From positions 124,001 to 188,000 of the forward strand of contig JBMLQL010000016.1 in assembly GCA_049241565.1 (NCBI GenBank): 64,000 nt of DNA, in the 5' to 3' direction. This DNA comes from DZBG01 sp049241565. GTDB lineage: Bacteria; Bdellovibrionota; Bacteriovoracia; Bacteriovoracales; Bacteriovoracaceae. Numbering within the stretch: position 1 is the first letter of the stretch; each line of letters begins with the position of its first letter. This document shows, piece by piece, positions 1-8,672 of this stretch. The notes beneath the pieces are model-generated. The model did not search any database. It saw only the letters and a list, made by a program, of their open reading frames with translations, and was not told the origin of the DNA. The position numbers and the translations under genes were made by a program.

Positions 1-131
1 AGAAAAATATTGAACGTATTATTTGGCAGGCCAGAATTACGGTCACCAACAAAGAAACAAAATACAGCTACGCTTTATCAACCTATTTGACGAATTATAA
101 TGAACAAGTCCAACTCCAAATTGGTTTCTAA
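1..131 (+). CDS. gspI: Type II secretion minor pseudopilin GspI, C-terminal end (partial)
   Basis: The reading frame beginning at base 3 is open from the window edge to a stop at 129-131 and encodes about 42 residues. The segment WQARITVTNKETKYSYALST resembles the C-terminal beta-strand end of GspI minor pseudopilins, where a basic/polar strand is followed by a Tyr/Leu-rich strand. It overlaps the start of gspJ by 32 bases and is followed by gspJ-K-L-M-N, which is the normal type II secretion gene order. The identification rests mainly on position; the diagnostic N-terminus lies outside the window. Confidence 0.6.
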   Translation, partial: KNIERIIWQARITVTNKETKYSYALSTYLTNYNEQVQLQIGF

Positions 132-1083
132 CCAAAACGGATTTACTCTTATCGAGATCCTGATTGCCATCTTTTTGTTGGCCTTTGTCTCGCTTGGTAT
201 TGTTTCAATTACTAGTGACTCTCAACAGACCAAAGAGCGCACTATCAATAAAGACAGAGATAATCTTCAAATTGAAACGGCCCTGAGTCGATTTGAATGG
301 GATTTCTCTCAAATTTATTCCCCTCTCTACTACTCTCAACGCATGCAACTTGTGGGTGATCCTGAGAAACAAGAACAAGTCACTCCTGAACAACAACAGA
401 TCTATGAGGCCGTGAATAACCGCTACCTCCAGATGGAAACCTTTGCTTTTTCTAATCAAGACGGAGTTCCAGTTCCGCGTTTCTACTCTCCTGAGAAAAC
501 GACCTTCGAGTTTTTTACTTCATCAAATAGAAGAAAAATTCAGAATCAAAAACAATCCACTTATGCTTGGGTCAAATACACCCTTATCGACTCTCCAGTA
601 AATACGGCGGCTGAAGAAGATAATAATGCAGGGGATACGACCATAACAAAAACAGGCAAAAGCTTTGCTCGCTTCATTCAGGCGGGTGATCCCTATGCTG
701 ATAAAAGAATTGATGAAGAAAAACTTAAGGCCCAAGTCCTTCTGAATAATGTCGAAAGTGTAGAATTTCAATTTTGGGATCCTTCCCGATTAAAATTTGA
801 AACAAATCTTCAAACCATTCAAAATGGATTTCATCTTTTGCGTGGAGTGAAACTCATTATTTCTTGGTATGATAAAGAAGGAATCAAACGTACGGCCACA
901 AAGATTTTTAGGCCTCTCTGGCCATCAGTTGTTCCGCAAGACTCAACAACCACAGGGCAAGCAACCACAGGGCAAGCAACCACAGGGCAAGCAGCTGGAC
1001 AGACGGCGACAGGTAGCGCCAGTGGATCGACTCAAGGAACGACAACCAATGGAACAACCACTGGAGAGCCTGATGTCGATTAA
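100..1083 (+). CDS. gspJ: Type II secretion minor pseudopilin GspJ
   Basis: 327 residues. It carries a prepilin peptidase site GFTLIE (Gly14/Phe15, Glu19) followed by a hydrophobic helix, as in class III signal peptides of pseudopilins. The body (about 30-270) fits GspJ, a minor pseudopilin of the trans-periplasmic pseudopilus tip with GspI and GspK. The last ~45 residues are a low-complexity Thr/Gly/Gln/Ala tail built partly on a 15-bp tandem repeat, which normal GspJ proteins lack. It overlaps gspI upstream and gspK downstream (11 bp), so translation is probably coupled. Confidence 0.85.
   Translation: MNKSNSKLVSNQNGFTLIEILIAIFLLAFVSLGIVSITSDSQQTKERTINKDRDNLQIETALSRFEWDFSQIYSPLYYSQRMQLVGDPEKQEQVTPEQQQIYEAVNNRYLQMETFAFSNQDGVPVPRFYSPEKTTFEFFTSSNRRKIQNQKQSTYAWVKYTLIDSPVNTAAEEDNNAGDTTITKTGKSFARFIQAGDPYADKRIDEEKLKAQVLLNNVESVEFQFWDPSRLKFETNLQTIQNGFHLLRGVKLIISWYDKEGIKRTATKIFRPLWPSVVPQDSTTTGQATTGQATTGQAAGQTATGSASGSTQGTTTNGTTTGEPDVD
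947..991 (+). repeat. Three tandem copies of a 15-bp unit inside gspJ
   Basis: Unit caaccacagggcaag occurs three times head to tail (947-961, 962-976, 977-991). The frame encodes repeated Ala/Thr-Thr-Gly-Gln in the GspJ tail. Perfect identity suggests recent expansion. Each unit is a multiple of three, so copy-number change would keep the frame. Confidence 0.9.
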
Positions 1084-2374
1084 AAAAATCCTTCAGTCTG
1101 AAAGTGGTATTGCTCTGATGATGGTCATGACGGCCATGATTCTACTCATGGCCATTTGGGGAGAATTCACTTTTGAGAGTAAGATAAGTCGTATTAAAAC
1201 AGTTAATATTCTTGATAAGGCCCAATCTAAGCTGCTGGCCGAATCTGGTATCCAGATGGCCATGGCCAGACTCAGACTTTATAAAGAGGCCCATAATTAT
1301 CTTGAAGGAAATCAGAGTGCCAAAGATGCTGTCCCGAAACAGCTTCTTAATCAGCTCTGGGAAGTTCCTTATATTTACCCTCTTCCTGTAGGAAAAGATG
1401 CGGCCAGAACTTTTAAAGACGCTGTCGAAAAATTTCAAGAAGAGTCCCTTATCGATGGAGAAATGAGAGTCACCATTCAGAATATTTCGAATCGGCTCAA
1501 CCTCAATGTTCTTCGCTACGATATTATGAAAAATCAAAAACTGGCCTCAGGTGAAGAGACGGCCAATTTTAATATTCGTCTTCAGAATTCAAATGATCCT
1601 AATGCCACGGCCACTATGCCCGAGGCCATTCTGGCCCATTTGATTAAACTCATTAACGACAAAAAAGAAGAAGATGAGAATTTTGAGAATAAGTACTCAA
1701 GACTAGAACCTGAAACTCTCCTCGCCTATATTCAACATTTCTCTTCTGACAAAGCAGTTCAACGAAATGATATGAATCCGGATGTTGAAAGAGGTTTTGA
1801 GGAGCTTGAAATCACTCCTAAATTTGGTCCTCTTACTTCTCAAAGTGAGCTTTATCTCATGGCCGGCTGGCCTGATGATGTCATCGATCTTATTACCCAA
1901 GAATTTAGTATCTACCCCAATAATGTGATCGACTTAAACAAAATTAATAAAAGTATGCTTCGCTTACTTATTCCTCAAATTGATGACGCTCAGATGGCAG
2001 ATTTTTTTGAGTACCGTGATAATCCAGATATGCCTCGCTTCTTTAATACTCTTGAAGAATTTAGAAAATATATCACTCAAGTTGGCCGAGTCATGGGTGA
2101 GGCGGATTTTGATCAACGTTTTGAAGTCCTTCAAAAGCTAGGAATTGAATTTGGGGCCTCACCGCAAATGTTCCGTATTATCTCGGAAGGAATTTATAAC
2201 CGTTCCACTTATACTCTGGTGGCCACAGTTTATCTTCCGAAACAATCTACAGGCAGTGCTACGACTCCTCCACCTGATGAAACAGAGGAACAAAAGAAGA
2301 AGCGCGAAGAAGAAGCAAAAAACAAGAACACTCAACTACTAGAACCACGAATCATCGAAATTCAAGTTAACTAA
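1073..2374 (+). CDS. gspK: Type II secretion minor pseudopilin GspK
   Basis: 433 residues from the ATG at 1073, which has a GGAG sequence a few bases upstream. The N-terminus SESGIALMMVMTAMILLMA is a prepilin-like segment whose residue 5 after the cleaved Gly is not Glu, the hallmark of GspK. The long globular body (about 60-400) includes a region resembling the helical GspK insertion. The protein ends in a charged, Lys/Glu-rich tail. The frame stays open upstream to 869, but that part lies wholly within gspJ and has no pseudopilin features, so the internal start was chosen. It caps the pseudopilus tip with GspI/GspJ. Confidence 0.85.
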   Translation: MSIKKILQSESGIALMMVMTAMILLMAIWGEFTFESKISRIKTVNILDKAQSKLLAESGIQMAMARLRLYKEAHNYLEGNQSAKDAVPKQLLNQLWEVPYIYPLPVGKDAARTFKDAVEKFQEESLIDGEMRVTIQNISNRLNLNVLRYDIMKNQKLASGEETANFNIRLQNSNDPNATATMPEAILAHLIKLINDKKEEDENFENKYSRLEPETLLAYIQHFSSDKAVQRNDMNPDVERGFEELEITPKFGPLTSQSELYLMAGWPDDVIDLITQEFSIYPNNVIDLNKINKSMLRLLIPQIDDAQMADFFEYRDNPDMPRFFNTLEEFRKYITQVGRVMGEADFDQRFEVLQKLGIEFGASPQMFRIISEGIYNRSTYTLVATVYLPKQSTGSATTPPPDETEEQKKKREEEAKNKNTQLLEPRIIEIQVN

Positions 2375-2383
2375 GTATATTAC

Positions 2384-2413
2384 TTCCAAAGTCCTACCAA
2401 TTACGGTTAAAAT
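2384..2413 (+). promoter_or_regulatory. Possible leaderless promoter of gspL
   Basis: A -10-like TAAAAT (2408-2413) ends 7 bases before the gspL ATG at 2420. A weak TTCCAA at 2384-2389 sits 18 bases upstream in the -35 position. No Shine-Dalgarno sequence precedes the ATG. This would place transcription start at the A of the start codon. Confidence 0.4.
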
Positions 2414-2419
2414 AACATT

Positions 2420-4006
2420 ATGCATGTATTGGCCATAGATATCGGAAGTTATTCAATTAAGTATGTCTCCTCTTTCGTAGAAAAGCGTTCGATCACTCAT
2501 GTCGAAATGTCTGAAATTATTCTACAGGATTATCTGGCCGACCATCCGGATACCACTGAGCTTCAAGCACAAGCAAGGATTATCAAAGAGATTATCGAAT
2601 CTGTCGCCAGACCAGAGACAAAAATTATCTATCAAATTCCTCAGCATCTTGTGACAACTCGTTTTTTAAATCTTCCAGTGAAGAGTCGAAAAAAAGCAGA
2701 GATGATGGTTCCTTTTCAACTTGAAGAGGACATCCCCTACTCACTTTCTGAAATTCAGTATGCTTATAAATTAGAAACTCAAAAAACTCAGTCTCACGCT
2801 ATCGTAGAGCTCAGTCGCTTAAATGAGTTCGAGCCCTTCTATCAAGTTCTAAAAGATGAGAATATTCTCCCTCATCTTCTCACGACTGAAACTTCGGCCA
2901 TGGATACGTTCTTTATGGACAATAGTATGATAGGTTCATACGCCGTGATTGATATTGGACATAAAACAACGAAGGCCTTTTTCTTTTATAATGGTCGTCT
3001 TATTTCTGCTCATACCTCTTTTTTTGGTGGTCAGCTGATTAATGAAGTTATTGCAGAAAATTACAAGATTGATCTTGATGAAGCTGTTTTTTATAAACAT
3101 CAAAATGCCTACTACCTCACTTCATCTCAATATGAAGATGTCGACGAGGCCCAAAAAGACTTTGCTAAGATGATGGATAAAGTTTCATCTCCACTTATTA
3201 ATGATTTTGCTCGCTGGAAAATTGGCTTTAAGATGAGTTTTGGACTTACTCTTGAGCATGTTTTTATTTGTGGTGGGACAAGTAATATTAAAAATATGAC
3301 AAATTATCTTGGAGAAAAATGGGATGTCAAAGTCTCTCTCCTTGAATCATTTGAAAGAGTCCACACTGAAAAAATTGATCTCCATGCTAAAAACAAGTGT
3401 AAATTTGTTTTGGCCAATATGCTCGCTCAAGGCTGGAGAAGAAAAAATAAGCTTCTCAATTTTCTGACTGGAAAATTTGCCCAAGCCTCACTTTCAGATG
3501 TTCCTGTTCACTCTCTGGCCTTTATTGCCACTCGCGTGGCCGCGGTAACGGCGATACTTGCTATCTCCCTGGTGGCGGAAAGATTTCTTATCCAACGTGA
3601 TATCAAGGCCGTGAACGCCAAACTTACGACACTCATGAAAAATGATGATCTTCAAATTACTGGACGAGTCCGCAGACAACTCATGACTGATCCAAAACCT
3701 GTTTATGATATTGTTGTCAAAAGACAGAGGGGAATCAGACAAGAAATTTCAACTCTCCAGTCGGCCATCGAAATCCAGGCCCTGGCGCCATTGGTGCGAG
3801 TGTCTCAAATCGCAGCACAGACAGCGGCTACTCTTATAGAATTTAAAGTCACTGACCTTAAAGAAATTACGGCCATTTTTTCTGCTGAGAAAGTTGAGGA
3901 TCTTGAGAATCTTAAAAAAAGTTTTGAGCGCTCAGGGCTTGAAAGTCTTCAAAGCACTGTTGATCCTCAGAATCTTAAGCTCACAGTAACGGCCATAGGA
4001 AATTAA
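2420..4006 (+). CDS. gspL: Type II secretion inner-membrane platform protein GspL (PilM-like)
   Basis: 528 residues. The N-terminal ~330 residues have an actin-like/PilM fold signature: phosphate-1-like AIDIGSYSIKYV near the start, a second DIGHKTTKAFF around residue 180 and an adenosine-type CGGTSNIK near 290. A single membrane segment follows (about 360-385), then a periplasmic ferredoxin-like C-terminal part. This is the layout of GspL, which links the cytoplasmic ATPase GspE to the platform. It lies 46 bp after gspK and 1 bp before gspM. The ATG has no ribosome-binding site; see the possible leaderless promoter. Confidence 0.82.
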   Translation: MHVLAIDIGSYSIKYVSSFVEKRSITHVEMSEIILQDYLADHPDTTELQAQARIIKEIIESVARPETKIIYQIPQHLVTTRFLNLPVKSRKKAEMMVPFQLEEDIPYSLSEIQYAYKLETQKTQSHAIVELSRLNEFEPFYQVLKDENILPHLLTTETSAMDTFFMDNSMIGSYAVIDIGHKTTKAFFFYNGRLISAHTSFFGGQLINEVIAENYKIDLDEAVFYKHQNAYYLTSSQYEDVDEAQKDFAKMMDKVSSPLINDFARWKIGFKMSFGLTLEHVFICGGTSNIKNMTNYLGEKWDVKVSLLESFERVHTEKIDLHAKNKCKFVLANMLAQGWRRKNKLLNFLTGKFAQASLSDVPVHSLAFIATRVAAVTAILAISLVAERFLIQRDIKAVNAKLTTLMKNDDLQITGRVRRQLMTDPKPVYDIVVKRQRGIRQEISTLQSAIEIQALAPLVRVSQIAAQTAATLIEFKVTDLKEITAIFSAEKVEDLENLKKSFERSGLESLQSTVDPQNLKLTVTAIGN

Positions 4007-4007
4007 T

Positions 4008-4649
4008 ATGGACTATTCAGCGAAGTCACCACTGTTTAAAAAAATTGATTCCAATATTTTTGCGAGCATTGATAAATTTAAGACGACTTCAAATTATCAG
4101 CCCATTCAGGAATTTTATAATGCTCTTGATGAAGATCAGCAAAAATGGTTAAAACTTGGAGTCGTCAGCTCCCTCTTTCTTCTCCCTGCTCTTCTTTTAG
4201 GATTTTTCTGGCTTCAAAATTCAAGCCTTCGCAGTGATCTAGAGCTTCGATTAGGAACCGTTGAAAAGATTAACGAAATTCTTGGGCAGAATCGCTCCCT
4301 TGCTGATGCTTCTCCAATGATTCTTTCACAAAACCCTATCGACTCACAAAGTATGATGACCTCTAGACTAGGACAAGTTCTGGCAGGCTCAATTGACTTA
4401 AGCAAAGTTCAAGTCACAAATTTTAATTCAAGCTCTGTGACATCGAATGTTTATAAAGCCGAAGCTGATTTTCGTTTCAGTGGCCTTTCTACTGACCAAA
4501 TGGTGAATATGATGACTTCTCTTATTCAAAAAGAAAAATTTCGTATTGAATCTTTGAGCGTCAAAAGAAATGCCGAATCTAATTTATTAGATGGCGAATT
4601 TCATGCCGTTCATTTTAGTGTGGCCGCTTCCAATCTAGAGGAAGAATAA
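4008..4649 (+). CDS. gspM: Type II secretion platform protein GspM
   Basis: 213 residues. About 45 cytoplasmic residues are followed by one transmembrane helix (about 47-68), a short coiled coil and a periplasmic ferredoxin-like domain. This is the topology of GspM, the dimerisation partner of GspL. Sequence conservation of GspM is poor, so the call leans on topology and on its place directly between gspL and gspN. Its stop is followed one base later by the gspN start, consistent with one operon. Confidence 0.75.
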   Translation: MDYSAKSPLFKKIDSNIFASIDKFKTTSNYQPIQEFYNALDEDQQKWLKLGVVSSLFLLPALLLGFFWLQNSSLRSDLELRLGTVEKINEILGQNRSLADASPMILSQNPIDSQSMMTSRLGQVLAGSIDLSKVQVTNFNSSSVTSNVYKAEADFRFSGLSTDQMVNMMTSLIQKEKFRIESLSVKRNAESNLLDGEFHAVHFSVAASNLEEE

Positions 4650-4650
4650 G

Positions 4651-5577
4651 ATGTCTGCGATCAGTGCTGAGATCAAATCTCTTGATGAAATCAATTACAG
4701 TTCCAAAATAAAATGGTTCTTACTTACAATTGCCTGCTTCTTTCTTTTTTTTATGAGCTTTATAAGCTTTTATCCTATTGGCGATAAAATTAAAGAGCAG
4801 ATGAAAACTCACTTGGCCAATGTTCCAGGTTGTCGTCCTGATTTCGAACAGATTCGTGTCGAATGGTTCCTTCCAAAGATTGTCATCTCTGATCTTGTGG
4901 TTCCCTCAGCTTGCCTTAATAAAGTTGGAGAGCCTCTCAAGTTCAGACACCTTACTCTTAATTTTAATCTTTTAAGCTTTGCTCCTTTTGGGCCACTTTT
5001 TAAACTCTCTACTGATCTCTCAGGTCAGCCACTTGAAGTTTATTATGCTATCGGTTTTGGTGGTCAACTTATCCGTCTTGATCAGCAAAAGCTTCATCTT
5101 GGACGACTAGGACCTCTTTTCAGTGATAGTTTCAAGATACAGGGTGATGTGATCCTTGATGCTAAAATTGTTATGGACCAGGCCATTCTTAAAGACGTGA
5201 AGGTTTATGCTAGATCTAGAAATTTTGTTATTCCTCCTCAAAGTATCCAAGGCTTCACACTTAACTTTTTAAAAGTGAACGATTTCTCTCTCAAGGCCAA
5301 TCAAGAAGAAGGCACGGAGAGACTGATGATTGAAGAGATGATTCTTGGAGATGCCAACTCTCCTGTTAGAGCAAAATTTCAAGGTCCAATTCAAATTAAT
5401 CAAAAAGTACTTTCATTCTCATCGGTTAATATCAAAGGTGAAGTTTTCTTCTCTGAAAGCTTCAAACAAGAAAATCCGTGGATTGATCTGCTCACAGGCC
5501 CTTACTCTCAAAAAGATGGCTTCTACCAAGTTAAACTTGGTGGCACTCTTGGACTGCTTCAACCTGGTCCTCTTTAA
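4651..5577 (+). CDS. gspN: Type II secretion protein GspN
   Basis: 308 residues with one N-terminal transmembrane helix (about 20-45) and a long beta-rich periplasmic body. The segment PGCRPDFEQIRVEWFLPK and a later 'LGGTLGLLQPG' end are in keeping with the GspN family of delta-proteobacteria-like type II systems, which resembles AsmA-like beta structure. It is the last gene of the gsp run: 1 bp from gspM and 8 bp before the prenyl synthase. Its exact role in the secreton is not known. Confidence 0.75.
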   Translation: MSAISAEIKSLDEINYSSKIKWFLLTIACFFLFFMSFISFYPIGDKIKEQMKTHLANVPGCRPDFEQIRVEWFLPKIVISDLVVPSACLNKVGEPLKFRHLTLNFNLLSFAPFGPLFKLSTDLSGQPLEVYYAIGFGGQLIRLDQQKLHLGRLGPLFSDSFKIQGDVILDAKIVMDQAILKDVKVYARSRNFVIPPQSIQGFTLNFLKVNDFSLKANQEEGTERLMIEEMILGDANSPVRAKFQGPIQINQKVLSFSSVNIKGEVFFSESFKQENPWIDLLTGPYSQKDGFYQVKLGGTLGLLQPGPL

Positions 5578-5585
5578 GGACAAGT

Positions 5586-6494
5586 ATGGATATCCAACTT
5601 ATCAATGAAGATCTTAAACGTGCCTTAAAATCTCCCGCGGCCACGCAGGCCTTTTTTGATATTATGAACTGGGCCACTTTTCCTGCTGGAAAACTTTTTC
5701 GCCCTAGGTTAGTCCTGGCCATGGCCCAAGACTGTGGTGGGATCACCACTGATCATCGCCACCTTGCTAGTGCTATTGAGCTTCACCACGCCTATACGCT
5801 AGTCCATGATGATCTTCCGGCCATGGATAATGATCTCATTCGTCGCGGTAAGCCTTCTACTCACGCTCAACACGGTGAATGGAAAGCGATTTTGGCCGGA
5901 GATGGACTTCTTATTCAATCTTTTAATGAACTCGCTAAAATCAACTCTGAAACACTTCCGACACTCTTAAAACTGATGACTTGGACCACTGGGGCCAGAG
6001 GACTGATTTTCGGACAATATCTTGATCTGGAAGCAACTCCCAAAGGCTTTAAGGATATTCTACGAATTCATGAACTTAAAACCGCCAGACTGATTCAGCT
6101 CTCTCTGGTAGGCGCTCACCTTCTTTCAACATCAAACTTTTCAAAAGAATACTTACGTCTAGGCTCATCTTTAGGTATTAGTTTTCAACTTATTGATGAC
6201 CTTACTGATTTATCAGACGCTGAACTTTCTCCCCATGAAAAAGAGATCAATCCTTTTTTGAAATGGCCAGGAGAGAGCTTTTCTTATCTGTTAAAAAATA
6301 TTCTCTATATCAAGCACACTCTTAAAGAGAATCAACTCAAGTCTCTTTTTCAAGAAGTGTATCTGTATCTTCATACCATGACGAAGATGCTAGAAGAGAA
6401 TCAGAAAATTATCTTAAGTCATCACTCATCAAAAGAATTTAAATTGGGATTTGAACAATTGCTTCTGGATCTTACCAGTGGCGAGAAGATTTAA
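5586..6494 (+). CDS. ispA: Polyprenyl (farnesyl/geranylgeranyl-type) diphosphate synthase
   Basis: 302 residues, the usual length for IspA-type trans-prenyl transferases that condense isopentenyl diphosphate with allylic diphosphates. The first Asp-rich motif is HDDLPAMDND (Asp75/Asp76), with the two-residue insertion typical of bacterial farnesyl synthases. The second is QLIDDLTD (Asp204/Asp205). GGK/R-like substrate residues appear as AGKLFRPRL. The product supplies quinone and undecaprenyl chains. It follows gspN by 8 bp and its 3' end overlaps the convergent merR gene by 23 bp. Chain length cannot be read with certainty. Confidence 0.85.
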   Translation: MDIQLINEDLKRALKSPAATQAFFDIMNWATFPAGKLFRPRLVLAMAQDCGGITTDHRHLASAIELHHAYTLVHDDLPAMDNDLIRRGKPSTHAQHGEWKAILAGDGLLIQSFNELAKINSETLPTLLKLMTWTTGARGLIFGQYLDLEATPKGFKDILRIHELKTARLIQLSLVGAHLLSTSNFSKEYLRLGSSLGISFQLIDDLTDLSDAELSPHEKEINPFLKWPGESFSYLLKNILYIKHTLKENQLKSLFQEVYLYLHTMTKMLEENQKIILSHHSSKEFKLGFEQLLLDLTSGEKI

Positions 6495-6837
6495 TCTCTT
6501 TGATTAAATTCAAAGCAGATTGAAGAATTGTTTTTGCATTCACTTGATCAAAATTTTCTACCGTCACTTCTTTCCACGACTCTGCCACAACACTCACTGT
6601 TTCTGTATTTTTTAAAGCGAGCTTAGCTTCGTGAATTGAGAGCTTGTCATCAAAGAGAAGTTTTTTGATTTTTAAAATCAGCTCTACATCTTTGCGTGCA
6701 TAGAGTTTCTCACCAGTGTCTGAGGCAATGGGAGCGATATCTTCGAATTCAGTTTCCCAAAAACGAATAACATAAGGCTTCACCCCTGTTATAGGGGTGA
6801 GCTCTTGAAACTTAAATACTGATTTGTTTGGAATCAT
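6472..6837 (-). CDS. MerR-family transcriptional regulator
   Basis: 121 residues. The N-terminus has the MerR winged helix-turn-helix pattern (FQELTPITGVKPYVIRFWE, then a YARKDVELILKIKKLL helix), with a short C-terminal tail and no ligand-binding cysteines. This short form is commonly encoded just downstream of ihfA in proteobacteria. It starts 26 bp after ihfA, so it is likely co-transcribed. The target is unknown. Confidence 0.8.
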   Translation of the reverse strand: MIPNKSVFKFQELTPITGVKPYVIRFWETEFEDIAPIASDTGEKLYARKDVELILKIKKLLFDDKLSIHEAKLALKNTETVSVVAESWKEVTVENFDQVNAKTILQSALNLIKEIKSSRHW

Positions 6838-6862
6838 GGAAACGATACTAAAACCTTAGATC

Positions 6863-7264
6863 CTAATCGTCATCATTAGGATCATCAATTCCTAATAGGA
6901 ATGAAGAAAGGGCCTTAGGCTTTCCTTCTTTCGGAGGAAGAGAAGCGTTCTCATTACCATTCTCATCGATACGATGTGCGTAACGATCAGTGATATCCTC
7001 TTTGAGAATTTGCGAAGGCTTAAATGTTAGCACTCGGCGAGCACTAATATTCATGGCCGTTCCCGTCTGAGGATTTCTCCCCACTCGAGTCGACTTATCC
7101 CTGATAGAGAAATTCCCGAACCCAGAGATTTTTACTTTTTCTCCACGAGCTAGAGTGTCTTTAATAACTTTAAAAACGAGATCAACAAGTTCTGCTGCTT
7201 CCTTCTTAGAAAAACCAGCTTCTTTGTAGATCCGCTCGACGATGTCCGCCTTGGTCATGCTCAT
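6863..7264 (-). CDS. ihfA: Integration host factor subunit alpha (HU family DNA-bending protein)
   Basis: 133 residues from the ATG at 7264. The core (about 1-95) is a complete HU/IHF fold: TKADIVERIYKEAGFSKKEA helices, GEKVKISGFGNFSIRDK, then the beta-arm GRNPQTG and the C-terminal helix. The arm and helix pattern favour IHF-alpha. An acidic/polar extension of about 38 residues follows, longer than the ~99 residues of enterobacterial IhfA. The in-frame ATG at 7288 lacks a ribosome-binding site, whereas GGGAGA lies 7-8 bases before 7264, so the shorter start was chosen. It is downstream of rplT across a terminator and upstream of merR; pheS/pheT, often found in between, are absent. Confidence 0.88.
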   Translation of the reverse strand: MSMTKADIVERIYKEAGFSKKEAAELVDLVFKVIKDTLARGEKVKISGFGNFSIRDKSTRVGRNPQTGTAMNISARRVLTFKPSQILKEDITDRYAHRIDENGNENASLPPKEGKPKALSSFLLGIDDPNDDD

Positions 7265-7350
7265 CCAATGTCTCCCATGATATTTCATAAGCTTATCGAC
7301 ACGTTTTACGTATTATTTATAGGTTAGCAGGATATTTGTGAGTTTCAAGC

Positions 7351-7394
7351 AAAAAAAAAGGCCCTAACTTATTAAATTTCAATAAGTTAGGGCC
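7351..7394 (-). terminator. Rho-independent terminator of infC-rpmI-rplT
   Basis: A 14-bp perfect stem (7360-7373 paired with 7381-7394, loop of 7) is followed on the minus strand by nine U residues (A-run 7351-7359). It sits 20 bp past the rplT stop. Confidence 0.9.
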
Positions 7395-7414
7395 TAATAA
7401 AAAACTAATTTTAA

Positions 7415-7759
7415 TTACTTAGTGGCATCGAAGATAGATTTGAAAGCATTGAAGTCACGGATCGCTAGCTCTGATAGCATTTTGCGGTTAATCGTGATGT
7501 CTTTTTTCTTAAGAGCAGAAATAAACTGCGAGTAAGATGTTCCAAGCATACGAGCACCAGCATTGATACGAACAACCCAAAGTCTTCTCATATCACGCTT
7601 AAGAAGACGACGTCCCTTATAAGCATAGTGAAGCGCGCGACGAACTGTTTCAGAGGCGTGCTTGTACTTTGTTCTTCTGTCAAAGTGGAAACCTTTAGCA
7701 AGTTTCAAAATTTTGTTACGACGTTGGCGGGCCTTAAAACCGCGTTTTACACGTGCCAT
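7415..7759 (-). CDS. rplT: 50S ribosomal protein L20
   Basis: 114 residues, highly basic. The characteristic ARVKRGFKARQRRNKILKLA start, the HASETVRRALHYAYKGRR helix and the LWVVRINAGARMLGTSY segment are present. L20 binds 23S rRNA early in assembly and in many bacteria represses its own operon. A clear AGGAG precedes the ATG. It is third in infC-rpmI-rplT and is followed by a strong terminator. Confidence 0.98.
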   Translation of the reverse strand: MARVKRGFKARQRRNKILKLAKGFHFDRRTKYKHASETVRRALHYAYKGRRLLKRDMRRLWVVRINAGARMLGTSYSQFISALKKKDITINRKMLSELAIRDFNAFKSIFDATK

Positions 7760-7847
7760 AGAGATGCTCCTTCTTCATTCTTAGGGGGACATTTGTCTCT
7801 TAACCCTATTTCACTACTCTTGAGGTTGTTATTAAATCTGCTTCTTA

Positions 7848-8045
7848 CTAGGCGTAAGGAAGACAAGAAATTGCGTTATGATAATCAGCTTGGTTTACGT
7901 ATCCAGCTTTGTTCTTATCTTTTTTCGCCTTTTTAGACTTATTGATAAGTAAGTGACGTAAGTGAGCTTTTTTGTACTTAATTTTACCAGATGCTGTCAC
8001 TTTAAAGCGCTTAGCAGCTGCACGTTTAGTCTTCATTTTTGACAT
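7848..8045 (-). CDS. rpmI: 50S ribosomal protein L35
   Basis: 65 residues from the ATG at 8045. The KMKTKRAAAKRFKVTASGKI start and the AHLRHLLINKSKKAKK core are typical of L35. An AGGAG lies 5-6 bases upstream of this ATG. The frame extends upstream to 8090 but that adds residues foreign to the family. It stands between infC and rplT, the universal order. Confidence 0.96.
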   Translation of the reverse strand: MSKMKTKRAAAKRFKVTASGKIKYKKAHLRHLLINKSKKAKKDKNKAGYVNQADYHNAISCLPYA

Positions 8046-8141
8046 ATATATACTCCTAAAAAAACAAAATGCACCCTTGAAAGAGTGCATGAAGTTATCA
8101 CAAGGCCTGTGAGAGATAAAGCGTTTTTATCGCCTAAGGCA

Positions 8142-8672
8142 TTATTTTTTCTTTCCTGGTGCCACCATGGCAATAACACGATTTCCCATGAGCTTTGGAT
8201 CAGCTTCGATCAAGGCCCCAGACTTCTCAACAACCTGTCTAAGAATTTCGTTAAACTTCCCCATCCCTAGATCTTTATGGGCCATTTCACGACCACGGAA
8301 CTGCATAAGCAATTTCACTTTGTCGCCATGTTCCAAAAATTTAAGAATATGGTTTACCTTAACCTCAAGATCGTGTTTTTCAATATTCGGACGGAACTTA
8401 ATCTCCTTCACATCGATGACAACTTGTTTCTTTTTGGCCTCAGCTAATTTTTTCTGCGCTTGATACTTATATTTCCCGTAATCCATCAGCTTCACAACTG
8501 GTGGAGCGGCATTTGGTGAAATTTCAATCAGATCTAAATTTTCATTGTTCGCAATGAGCTTTGCTTGCTCGAGTGTCACCACTCCGTACTGCTTACCATC
8601 GTCTCCAATGAGACGAATTTCATGGGCACGAATTCTATCATTAATTCGCGGCTCCTGAACCTTTTCGTTTAT
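8142..8672 (-). CDS. infC: Translation initiation factor IF-3, with non-canonical start codon
   Basis: 176 residues if initiated at the AUA codon at 8672. Both IF-3 domains are complete: N-domain RINDRIRAHEIRLIG through VTLEQAKLIANNENLDLIE, the linker helix KYQAQKKLAEAKKK, and the C-domain with KEIKFRPNIEKHDLEVK and QFRGREMAHKDLG. Between the upstream in-frame stop and the conserved N-domain there is no ATG, GTG or TTG. The first GTG (8582) would delete about 30 conserved residues. A perfect GGAGGTG (8677-8683) precedes AUA by 4 bases. An alternative AUU at 8643-8645 follows AGGAG by 6 bases. IF-3 genes elsewhere use AUU-type starts so that IF-3 can repress itself, so this fits. First gene of infC-rpmI-rplT. 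Confidence 0.9.
   Translation of the reverse strand: MNEKVQEPRINDRIRAHEIRLIGDDGKQYGVVTLEQAKLIANNENLDLIEISPNAAPPVVKLMDYGKYKYQAQKKLAEAKKKQVVIDVKEIKFRPNIEKHDLEVKVNHILKFLEHGDKVKLLMQFRGREMAHKDLGMGKFNEILRQVVEKSGALIEADPKLMGNRVIAMVAPGKKK

Noticed and set aside
869..1072. N-terminal extension of gspK to 869
   Set aside because: It lies entirely within gspJ, lacks a start signal and would bury the prepilin site; the ATG at 1073 has a ribosome site.
8142..8582. infC starting at the GTG at 8582
   Set aside because: It would remove the conserved IF-3 N-terminal segment encoded immediately upstream in the same frame.
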